A stretch of 64,000 nucleotides of DNA, taken from Dipteronia dyeriana. Taxonomy: Eukaryota > Streptophyta > Magnoliopsida > Sapindales > Sapindaceae. The stretch lies in NCBI GenBank assembly GCA_032871835.1, contig CM065297.1, forward strand, positions 19,880,098-19,944,097, read 5' to 3'. This document shows positions 35,729 to 45,518 of this stretch, one piece after another. A model generated the notes under the pieces. The model saw only the letters and a list, made by a program, of their open reading frames with translations, ran no database searches and was not told the origin of the DNA. The translations under genes were made by a program, and so were the position numbers. The stretch's first letter is position 1. Every line of letters starts with the position of its first letter.

Positions 35729-37690
35729 TTGATAAGGGGAGGATGTTTGGTAAAATTCTTACAGCAAATCAGGGATAACATTCGAACCGTACTGGAAGTA
35801 CAAGCTGAGATCCGCAAGCACGTTAAGAAAAGAAAATTGGAGCAGGCAGACTTGATGCAACAAATACAGATAATACATACCATCAGCGAAGGGCCTACTC
35901 TGGCTGGGACCTCCAACAATTCCAAGAAAAATCACGTAAGAAAAATCCCTCGTTTGGACGAGGGGCGGGGTATCTTTAAGGTCAACCAAAGTTTGACTAA
36001 CCCCTCACAATTGTCACAGATCATTTTCACCGAAGCAAATGTCTACAATACCGTGCAGCCTCATGATGATCCTATGGTGATCACGGTATAGATTGTTAAC
36101 TGCATGGTACACCGTGTGCTCTCTGACACAGGAAACAGCGTCGATGTCCTATTTAAAGACACCTTGGAAAAACTAAACTTGAAACAGTGGTGTTACAATA
36201 GTTGCACTACCCCGCTATACGGGTTTACTGGGGACTCAATCATACCCGTGGGATCAAAAATCCTACCAGTGATCATTAGAGCCACACTTCTCCAGCAAAA
36301 TATCATGACAGACTTTGTGGTGGTGAATACCCCATTGGCCTACAATGCAATATTAGGGAGGTCATTTTTATCATCCTTGAAAGGGGTCTTATCCATTTAC
36401 CACAACGTCCTGTAGTTCCCAGTAGGAGACAATGTGGGGAAAGTTCGGGGTAATCAGCAAGCAGCCAAAAGATGCTACGCAGTGTCTGCCAACCCAACAG
36501 CTCGAGCAAAACAGCTGGCCCAGGTGACAACAATCCAAGATAGTGCAACCTCTATATTAACCGTAGAAGATGTAGGGCCCACAAATCACTCTGAAGGTGA
36601 CCCAGCGGTGCCCAACGAGGAGGAGCAGAGAAAGGAATGGGCCAGCGACAATCCAGTGGATAAACAAGAAGAAATTCTTGTCCGAATGGACGATCCCTCG
36701 AAAGTGATCAGAATCGGAGTCACCCTTAAGCTGGGAGTAAATGAGGGCTTGATCGGGATCCTCATAGAGTTCAATGAAATTTTTATGTGGAGTCACAACG
36801 AAATGCCTAGGATCCCGATGACTTTAGCTGATTACCGACTAGCGGTGGATCCAACCTTCAAACCCATCAAACAAAAAAGACGGCACTTTAATGTTGAAAG
36901 AAATACGGCAGTCCAGGAAGAAGTGGACAAGTTGACCCGAACAGGCTTCATTAGAGAGGCACGTTACCCGAATGGATCGCCAACGTGGTCATGGTCACAA
37001 AGGCAAATAAGAAGTGGCGCATATGTGTAGATTATACTGATCTCAACTGGGCATGCCCGAAAGATAGTTTCCCTCTACAAAAAAATGATCAGTTAGTTGA
37101 CTCCACCTCTGGAAACAAGTTCCTGAGCTTCAAGGTTGAGTTTTCAAGGTACTATCAAATTATGATGCACCCTGTCGACTAGGAAAAGACCAGTTTCATC
37201 ACCGGATGGGGTATGTATTGCTACAAGTGATGCCTTTTGGACTTAAAAACGCAGGAGCTACGTACCAACGGTTGGTCAACCAGCTGTTCAAGTCCAAAAT
37301 TGGAAGATCAATGGAGGTATACATCGACAATATGATCACCAAGTCATCAACTTTCGGAGGGCATTTGGACGACCTCCGCAGAACCTTCAAATGAGCTTTT
37401 GAGGTGACAGCGGGAAATTTTTTAGGCTTCATGGTCCATGAGAGGGGCATAGAGGCTAACCCGGGAAAGATTAAGGCCACCTTGGATCTGGAGTCCCTCA
37501 CGTCACTTAAATAGGTTCAAGTCTTGACAGGGCAGGTAGCAGCGCTCAACAGGTTCATCTCTCGGTCAATCGACAAGTGTGTCCTATTCTTCAAAGCTAT
37601 TAAGCAGGGAAGAAACATGAAATGGGACAAAGAGAGTGAACAAGTTTTTCAAGCCTTGAAAAAATACATGTCAAGCCCTCCACTACTGGT
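35729..37690 (+). pseudogene. pol: Protease and reverse transcriptase of C
   Basis: The protease-like part reads VLSDTGNSVDVLF (36113-36151), with the aspartate in a DTG triad, and YNAILGRSFLS (from about 36340), the usual downstream flap-plus-ILGR motif. RT starts after 36434: FKPIKQKRRHF, CVDYTDLNWACPKDSFPL, VMPFGLKNAGATYQ. The catalytic site reads YIDN (37320-37331) instead of YxDD, so one metal-binding aspartate is gone. Frames change near 36985 and 37200, and stops lie at 36089-36091, 36413-36415, about 37180 and 37392-37394. An intact Tat element would use this enzyme to copy its RNA in the particle. Confidence 0.88.
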
Positions 37691-38430
37691 TTAACCAAGC
37701 CTTAGAAAAGAGCTACAAATTTACTTGGTCATTTCAGAAACTGCGGTAAGCGGGACCTTGGTCAAGGAATGTGGAGATAGGATCCAGCGGCCTATCTATT
37801 ACGTGAGTCATGCTCTAACCAAGCTCGAGGAAAACTATACCCTTTTGGAGAAGCTCTTTTATTCCTTGGTAACCTCGGCAAGAAAGCTCTGTCCCTACTT
37901 TAAAGCTCATTCGATAGCAGTAGTGACGGACCAACCCCTCCGTCAGTTTTTACAACGGCCGGATGTTTCTGGAAGGCTGGTCTTATGGACCCTGGAGCTC
38001 ACCCAGTTTGATTTAAGGTATAAGCCTAGGACCGCAATTAAAGCCCAGGCTCTAGCAAACTTTGTATTAGAACTCTCAATGCCCCCAGGCCAAGCGACCT
38101 CTGCAGCAACAGACATAGCTCCTGAGAAGATTCCAGAATCAGGGAACTGGTCGGAGGGTTGCAACTCATGGATCCTCTACACTGATAGAGCTTCCGAGCA
38201 AGCTGGGGGAGGAGCGGGCATAGATCTAATCGATCCAGATGGAATTGAGTGCTGCCTCTGCTTCAGATTTGAATTTAAAGCCACTAACAACGAGGCAGAG
38301 TATGAAGCCCTTTTAGCCGGAATAAAGGCAGCCGCAGAGCTCGGGGTCAACTACCTGCAGATTAGGAGCGACTCGTTGCTCATAGTCAACCAAGTCTCTA
38401 GAGTTTATCAGGAAAAAAGGGATACATGAT
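37691..38430 (+). pseudogene. pol: Dual RNase H region of C
   Basis: One open run of 234 codons from 37725 holds the gypsy RNase H (RPIYYVSHALTKLEENYTLL, VVTDQPLRQFL and LELTQFDLRYKPR). After a linker, a second RNase H follows (WILYTDRASEQAGGGAGI from about 38170, then NNEAEYEALLAGIKAAAELG and IRSDSLLIVNQV). The acidic residues of the second domain, in YTD, EAEYEA and SDS, are kept. The second domain is the defining trait of the Tat lineage of plant Ty3/gypsy elements. The run ends at a TGA at 38427-38429. Confidence 0.9.
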
Positions 38431-38642
38431 TGCCTACTTGAAGCTGGTTCAACAGCTTAGGAGCAAGTTTAAGGGTTTTAGGATTGAGCAAGTACCTCGA
38501 CAACGAAATCGGTGAGCCGACATTCTAGCTAAGATAGCTATGAATGGTGGCCATACCTTACCCCATGGTCCCTCTTTAAATGATTCCCCTACCTAGCTTA
38601 GTGGCAAGTAAGGAGATTCATACCCTGGATCGGTAACCATGT

Positions 38643-39779
38643 TGGATGGACCCGATAGTGGATTACCTAGAAGAAGGGAGACTTCCTGGGAAACCTGACC
38701 AAGATCAGAAAATCAAGAGGCTCTCATTCCGGTATTGCTTGGTGTATGGGTGCTTATACAGAAGGGGCAGATCCCTTCCTTTGCTCCAATGTTTACACCC
38801 TGAAGATGCCAAATGGGAATTAAAAGAGGTTTACCCAGAGGAATGAGGTAACCATATTGGTGAGGAAGCTCTGGCATATCAGGTACTCTGCATAGGGTAC
38901 TACTGGCTAACCATCCACCAAGATGAAAAGATCTTGGTACAATCATGTGAAGCTTGCCAGAAAACCGCAAACTTGAATCACTTACCGCCAGAGCGATTAT
39001 CATCCCTTAGCTCACCATACTATTTTGCTATGTGGGGATTTGACTTGATCGAACTGCTTCTAACTGCTCCTGGTCAAGCCAAGCATGCTATCGTGGCAAT
39101 CGACGACTTCACAAGATGGGTTGATACTGGACCACTCTCCCAGATATCGAAAGAAAATATAACAAGATTCATAAAAAATAATGTGGTTTGCAGGTTCAGA
39201 ACCCTTCTTGCCATTATAGCCGACCTCGGTAAGAAGTTTGATAATGGTCGATTCAAAGAATTTTAAGAAGGCTTGGCAATCGACCTTAGGTTCGCATCAA
39301 TAGCCGACCCCAAGACTAATGGGCTGGTGGAGTCCACCAATAAGACTATAAATAAGCTGTTAAAAAAGAAACTATAACAGAAAAAGGGTAGATGGGCTGA
39401 GGAGCTTCCCGAGGTCCTTTAGGCTTACCGCACTACAAGAAGAATAGCTACCGGGGAAACGCTCTACTCATTAGCCTTCGAGGTTGAAGCAGTGCTTCCC
39501 ATTGAGCACAAATTGCCATCATTTAGAGTTCAACATTTTGAACCAGGGAGCAATGAGGATAAGCTCCGAGCTAGCTTGGATCTCTTGGAAGAAAAACAAG
39601 ATCGAGCAGCTGAGAAGGTAGCAGTTTACCATAGCAGGATTGCTATATACTTTAACCGTAGGGTTAAAGCCCGAAACTTTAAGGAAGGGGACCTAGTTCT
39701 CAAGAAAGTGACGTTAAATACTAGGAAGAGGTTTCTATATGGGAAAATTCGACATTATCATCCCAAGACCAGGGATTAG
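38643..39779 (+). pseudogene. pol: Integrase of C
   Basis: The zinc-binding end (SCEACQKTANLNH) begins near 38940. The core shows AIDDFTRW (from about 39099), then IADLGKKFDN, in which the Asn of the usual D-N-G is Leu (39225-39227), and, after a stop at 39264-39266, VESTNKTINKLL with the third catalytic residue (near 39325). More stops follow at about 39376 and 39420. The last open part (39492-39779) holds the basic C-terminal region (YFNRRVKARNFKEGDLVL) typical of gypsy integrases. No chromodomain is seen, as expected for Tat rather than chromoviruses. Confidence 0.88.
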
Positions 39780-40135
39780 CTGGGGAAGCCCCCTCGCTAT
39801 CCCTGACGCCTGGGCCGGGTACTACCTCATGCCAAGAAGGGTCTGAGTGTAAGAGCATAATTGTCATCCATATCTCGAGACCAGGAAATAGCTAGATAGC
39901 TCTCCTGATGCCTTGGTCAGGCTACCACCCCTAGGAAGGGTCTGAGTGTAAGAGTATAGTTGCCATCCAGATCTCGAAATCAGGAAATAGCTAGATAGCC
40001 CTTATGATGCCTTGGTTGGGTTACAACCCCCCAAGGAAGACACAAGTTTAAGAGCACAGTAGCCCTCCCAGCCTAAGAGAGGGCTAGATAGTTCTCCTTG
40101 ATACCTCATTCGGGCTATAACCCCCTAAAAAAGCT
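39768..40135 (+). repeat. ~100-bp tandem repeats downstream of C pol
   Basis: Four degenerate copies. TCTGAGTGTAAGAG starts at 39842 and 39941, with a variant at 40041, and each is followed by a CCATCC/CCCTCC stretch, GGAAATAGCTAGATAG and a GATGCCTTGG-like block. Such repeats between pol and the antisense ORF are common in Tat-type elements. Confidence 0.8.
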
Positions 40136-40379
40136 CAAGATCTACGATCAAACAAGGGGACTTTCAACCAAAGTCACTAAGCTGCAAGTTTTATTGAGAG
40201 TCAAAAGCTCAAGTTAGCTATCTATGTTCACGCTTAAGTAGTTTTCTTATCTTGTTACTTTTCCTGAGCTAAATCAGGTTGCTAAAGGGGCTGAACCTAT
40301 ATGCAAATCAAAATTTGAACCAAGTCTAAAAGCTAAATTTCGTTCATGAATTAGGGAGCCTATCCCCCGGTAAGGCTAC

Positions 40380-43063
40380 AACAATCGAACAGGGACCCTA
40401 ACCCCTGATTCTGGGCTACAAGCTAGAAAAATGATAATTATCAAGCATGAGTAAATATGAGGTGCCCACCCCCCTTTCCGGGCATTCAGAGTAAGCTGTA
40501 AGAAGGTGTACTTAAGCTTCTGCATCCTCTCGGTCTCCTCCAGCCTTCCCTCTTTCAAGATAGACCTCGCCTTCTGCTCCTCTTTTAGGAGGTCGCTTAT
40601 CCCGGATAACCGCCTCAACCACCTCTTATTGAGGATGCCCCTCGATTGCCTGATGCTCAGCAGGGTCCTCCTCTACGACCTCATTGACCACCATTATGAC
40701 CTCAGGAGGTACGGCTGCATCAAGAAATTTGGCCATTGACTAAGTATAAATTCCCTTCTCGGTGGCTCATCCTTTGAAGGCACCTTAGAGGGACCTCGGG
40801 CTTCTGTAAGATCTCCTTCCGACTCCATGGGTAAAACCCCCCACGAGAATTCTACGGGACCTGATGTTGGGAAGACAGGAGAATGAGGAAGAATGTCTGA
40901 CCCAGCTGGATGCTTCCCTGCTTCGGCCACGTTAGAGGAATCTAGGTCATCACCTAAGGGGCGAGACATCTCAGCGACCTTGGCCATTATCTCCTCCATA
41001 TCCCAGTTAGCAATAATAGACAGGTCGAAGGGGAAGGGAAGGGCCTCAATGACTTGGTAGGAGGCGTACAAGTATCCCTCACTGAATGAGGAGTCCACCT
41101 CAGCCTGAAGCTTGGCAACTTGGGCTTGAAAAGCATAATTCTCAGCATCTAACGCCTTTGCTTCTTTCTTCCAGTCATCCCTCTGGCTGGCTCGTCGCTT
41201 AGACCGAAGAGTTTCTCGGTCAAAAGATCGCTTCAGCCTTTTTATGCTCGTACTAAAGCTCAGCTGGTTGTGTTTTTATTTCTCTCTGGCTGGAAGTCAT
41301 CTCCCAGACAAATAATTGAGCCTGTGCCAGCAATCCTAAGGCCCACTCAGCTTTAGCTTCAACCCTAGCTGCCCGATCTTAGAGAAATGATACCTGGTGG
41401 CCCATTGCTACATTGAACTTGAAAAAAAGGTTAGAAAGCAATCAAATCTCACAATCACAGGAAATAAAGGCAATGAATACCTCAGCCAGAAGGGCAGACC
41501 CCTTGAAAACCAAAAAGTCCACGGGCATGGAAGCCATCCTAGAGAGCCCGCCACCCGGACATGAAGCAACAAACTGCTTCAAAACCTCATCCTGGCCAAC
41601 CGAACCCGACTGATGGTGGGGGCGAGAATGGGGAATCTCAGGAATACTAGCCTCAAGATCCCCTGGAGCCTGAACTAGCCAGGGCGCAGCTGGATCAGTG
41701 GAAGGAGAGGGTAATATAATTGGGGAAGCAACAGCTGAAGCAGGAGCCACTGGTGAGGGGACGGAGGTGGAAGTATCAGTGGCTTGGGAAATGGGCCCTC
41801 CTCGATTTAGAGCCATTGCTGCCCGAGATGGGAGAACAGCCATCTTAGATCTCGTCTGGGGAGGTGATGAAGCAGGAACAGGCGAAGCAGCGGTCATAGC
41901 GATTGGTTCCCCCTTTTTCTGAGGTAGCCAAGAAGGCTCCTAGGGATGACCTGGAAGGAATGGGAGGGGTCTAAGATTTCTGGGCTTCATGAGAAGCTGG
42001 AGCAACCACAAAAACTGTTAAAAAAAAAGGAAGAAATGAAGGATGTCAGAGACAAACAAATTAATGAAAACAAAGCATGATAACTTAATATTACTCACGA
42101 GGGGAAACATCGGAGATCCGTAGATACTTGTTCACCCTGCGAGGATCGAAAGGGTTAGCAGTTGGAAACTTCAAGTTCAGATAATTTCAGGCAATGATAG
42201 TCTTCATCACAGCTTCAGACTCAGCGGGCAAGGAATCTCGATCCCATGAGGGTTTATCACTAAAAGCAATGGGAATCGTGAACTCATGCCCGCCGATGAA
42301 TACAAAATTTCCTCAATCTCCCCCCGCTATTATCCAATATTCCTTCCAGACAGAGTCTTTTCTCGAAGCGCCGGGGATGATAAAGTTGAGTTTGTTTTTT
42401 GCCTTCACGTAGAACTGTCCCCTGGGACCCCTAGACAAGTTCCCGATCTAAAAAAGGTAGGCCAGCTCTTCTGCCCTTGGTTCCCAGGTGACGTTGCCCA
42501 GCTCGTACTGTTCCTTCCACAGCACAAGGAAGCCAATCAGATGCCTCTAGAAGTCAGGCGTCAGTTGAAGGGGAGCTAGTTGAAGGGCGTTAAGGGCACA
42601 TCGAAGAGTGGGGTGAAGGGGGAGTCTGACCCCGTTCTCAAAGGTCGCCAAATGAATGGGAAGCACTCCTGCCGGAGGATTATAAACATCTTAGTTCCTA
42701 TGGGGAACTATAAGGGTAACACCTTTAGGAATGCCGTATTTATCCCGAATGCGGTTGATCGATTGTGGGTCAACTGTAGAATCGGGAATAACCCTAGATT
42801 CTGAAGGAAGAGGCGTCGCTGAAGAAAACCCAGCAACCATAACTTGAACCTCTCCAGCATCGGAATCCTTGTCAACTTAGAGGGTTATCGGTTTGATTTG
42901 AGAAGTTAAAACCGATTAAGACGTTCCTACCAGAGCGACGACGCTGACAGACCGGGGAAAAGTCCTCGTCGCTTGAAATTCCTCGCACCCGTTTCCAAGG
43001 AACCAGGTTAGAACCCCCAGTGCCCTCGACCAAGGCTTCAATACTGTCAGAGGAGTTCGACAT
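40380..43063 (-). pseudogene. Antisense ORF of C, putative gypsy-type transposon protein
   Basis: On the minus strand, an ATG at 43063 begins MSNSSDSIEALVEG. After stops and frame changes the strand reads a domain-like stretch from about 42770 to 42390: GIPKGVTLIVPHRN, FENGVRLPLHPTL, then QFYVKAKNKLNFIIPG. This matches my memory of the family named putative gypsy type transposon (Pfam Transposase_28), which occurs in antisense ORFs of plant Tat/Grande-like elements. Downstream come a Pro/Ser-rich region (41897-41442), a charged coiled-coil part (about 41400-41100) and an acidic C-terminal part (41098-40694) with a final coiled-coil frame to about 40380. The function is unknown. The frame is broken in at least six places. 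Confidence 0.7.
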
Positions 43064-43450
43064 TGTTGGATGAAAAGAGCTTGAAGGTAGGTGAAAGATA
43101 AAGATATGGTCAGAGAAGACAAGTAAAGGAGAAGAAATCTGTAAGTTCGAAATTGAGAGAAAATGTGAAGAAATGGGCAATGATTTTGAATTTAAATAGA
43201 GGTTAGAGGTGTAATAACATCGACGATATCCACGGAAAGATCACCTCGAGCTACGGAGAGAGCTGTAACACAACCGGATTTCCTCGAAGAACATACCAAT
43301 TTAAGTTCGACACATCATTTGGGCAATTAATGAGAAGATTCCATTAGAGATTCTCAGTAATTATCTCATAACGGAAAATTTTCCCAATTAAACAGGGAAT
43401 CTGACTCCAACCCCAACTCTACTTCCGGTGTTCAAGTCAGAGAGGACTTA

Positions 43451-43956
43451 TGTTAATAATAAAATTTGGTCAGGGGTCAAAGAGATATTTTCCACTCTCC
43501 CAACCCAAATCAAAGCCCAAAGACGACATTCAAGAAACCCCTGATGTACCATCAAACTTCCCTGCAGAAGCACGGAGGGAGCGTCGGGCTTTAAAACTAT
43601 CAGGGAAGAAACTAGGCACGACCAGGTCGAGCCCCCACGTGAACATTGGATTTCGGGCTTCTCGAGGCCACCTACCTGGGAACCTCTGTTCATGGGGTCG
43701 GGGTCCTCAACCACTATTCGACAAGCATGAAATTGCCATCTTCCTATGTTCTAGAGAGATAGTGAGCATATGAGAGAGAACCTTGTATTCCATGAGTAAT
43801 CAATACTAGAGTCTCCACTTATTATTGTAATGCAAACACTCATGTTTATCTAAGCAGATTAGGTATCCCATGTACCAACCCGGCTATCACCTCAGTGGTA
43901 GTGGTCTTGAGGGTGTTGGCTGTAATTCCTCACCCTGAGCGAATTTTCGGTTAACA
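43451..43956 (+). repeat. 3' LTR of element C, internally deleted
   Basis: 506 bp from TGTTAATAAT to TCGGTTAACA. It matches the first ~270 and the last ~240 bp of the 5' LTR; the join is at CAACCACTA/TTCGACAAGC (about 43715). Confidence 0.88.
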
Positions 43957-43961
43957 AAAGC

Positions 43962-44036
43962 TATAGCAATAGATTAGGCAATAAGTTCTCGGCTCCTAAA
44001 ACTCCTCAATAAAATGGGGTTGTTGAGAGGAAGAAT
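43962..44036 (+). pseudogene. pol: Integrase fragment of D after the C insertion
   Basis: Reads the integrase core just past the C insertion: FSAPKTPQ, a stop, then NGVVERKN, which includes the third catalytic residue (Glu). It joins the frame interrupted at 32795. It is cut by the hAT-like terminus at 44037. Confidence 0.85.
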
Positions 44037-44174
44037 TAGAGATGGCAGTATTCCCCACGGGGTCGGTGCCCTGTGGGTCGAGGATGGGGGATAATATTCG
44101 ACGATGGGGATAGGGAAAAGTCTTGTTCTCGAAGGTTAAACGGCATGGGTACGGGGGAAGCACTCCCTCCCCAG

Positions 44175-44178
<4 letters not shown>

Positions 44179-44231
<53 letters not shown>
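44179..44231. repeat. (AT)n microsatellite
   Basis: Pure AT run of about 53 bp inside the hAT-like left region. Confidence 0.95.
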
Positions 44232-44234
<3 letters not shown>

Positions 44235-44555
44235 CAATAGATAATAATCAAAATTTTAAAATCATTTAGTGTTAATTTTTTAAGAATACACAGTTTTTTT
44301 AACTTTAAAAAAAACTATTCATCTCATGAGTCTTAATTGGCCTACTCTCTCCCCAATATGGCAATTACTATTCCCCAAGTTATCCTATCCTAAACTACCA
44401 AACTCAAACTATCAGACTATCTAATTATCTTTCAGACTTCCCCTGCAAATCAAGCAAATGTGTATTCCTCTTTCGATGCTTTTTTGAAATTTGTCAATGT
44501 CCTCATCTAGACTAGTTCTTTCACTTCTTTGTTAATTGGCGGGTGTTTGAGAAAG

Positions 44556-44931
44556 TGTTAAAGTCCAAGTTTGGCCCACATGAATTTTAGTATATAAGGG
44601 ACCAATTGATGTAATTTTCAGTAGACTAGATTTTGAATTGAAATAAAATAGAAATAAAATAGAGATAATTTTCTCTTTGGTTTATCATAGAACTTGTGAA
44701 CTTATCAAGGGATCTAGCTTGTGGCGTTCAATCCCAGACTTATCACTCACAATTCTCACTACTTCTTGAGTGTTGCTTCTTTAACTTTCTTGATACCGTT
44801 GGTTCTTATCTCAATATAGATAACGGATTACGGTACTATATTTTTCTTGCTTATAAACTTGAATTTAGAAAATGATCCTTACTACCATATATTGGTTCCG
44901 GGTCTCACTATTCTTATTGGGGTTCATATCA
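44556..44931 (+). repeat. 5' LTR of E, internally deleted
   Basis: 376 bp. It matches the first ~30 bp and the last ~345 bp of the 808-bp 3' LTR; about 430 bp is missing after CACATGAA. Confidence 0.85.
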
Positions 44932-44933
44932 GT

Positions 44934-44945
44934 TGGTATCAGAGC
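44934..44945 (+). other. Primer binding site of E
   Basis: TGGTATCAGAGC directly after the 5' LTR. Confidence 0.8.
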
Positions 44946-45518
44946 TTAGGTTTCTAAACTCAGGTTTAATCTATCATTGTTCTTTTACTTATCTGCATTC
45001 GTTTGATTAAAAAAAACACTTGACTCTGTTTGATCAAAACCATAAAAAAAAAGGTACCAAAAGTCATGCTTGAGTCCATTTGATCAAGGTAGGTAAAAAA
45101 AAATGAGTACATTTTTTTTTAAGACCGTGTAGTTGAACTTATATAAATTATTTCTATTCCTTTTCTTGATTTTGTGCGTTGATAGTAAAAAAAAAAGACA
45201 TTTGGCAGTAGAATCTTGTCTTTGTTATTCTTGTCATATTGTTTTGTTACATATTATTTCTTGAACTCCTTGTGAGTGTCTATCTAAGTAAAAAAAAGAG
45301 CTGAAAGAGTGAACAAAGAGTGGAAAAAAGCAAGAGAGTGTGAGCTTATCAGAGGGTAAAAGCCAAAAGAATTGAGTGAAACACGAGTGTGAGTGCCACC
45401 ATCTTGGAGAGTAAACACGTGAGGGAGTGTTTGTGAGGCTTACTAATTTTTGTTTGTTTTACAGCTTTCTAATTTGTCAAACGATAAAAGTAAAGGTGAG
45501 CTCAACAAAGCACCAGAA

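Larger units (their letters stand above)
32796..43956 (+). mobile_element. Element C: Tat/Retand-like Ty3/gypsy retrotransposon, TSD AAAGC
   Basis: LTRs begin TGTTAATA and end GGTTAACA. AAAGC occurs on both sides (32791-32795 and 43957-43961), and the integrase of D reads on across the gap. Gag, protease, RT, RNase H, a second RNase H domain and integrase lie in gypsy order on the + strand, followed by tandem repeats and an ORF on the opposite strand. The extra RNase H and the antisense ORF are marks of the Tat lineage. At 11,161 bp it is a usual size for Retand-like elements. Coding parts carry many stops. Confidence 0.92.
28567..44036 (+). mobile_element. Element D: SIRE/Maximus-type copia, 3' part lost, split by C
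   Basis: 5' LTR, primer site, gag, protease and part of integrase are present on the + strand. Integrase is interrupted by element C at 32796 and resumes for 75 bp at 43962. At 44037 the sequence changes to a hAT-like terminus. The RT, RNase H and 3' LTR of D are absent from the window. The left flank is GAGTT (28562-28566) and has no testable partner. Confidence 0.88.

Noticed and set aside
32796..43956. Endogenous pararetrovirus as source of the gypsy-like pol
   Set aside because: LTRs with target duplications, an integrase and a dual RNase H identify a Tat-type retrotransposon. No movement protein or coat protein is seen.
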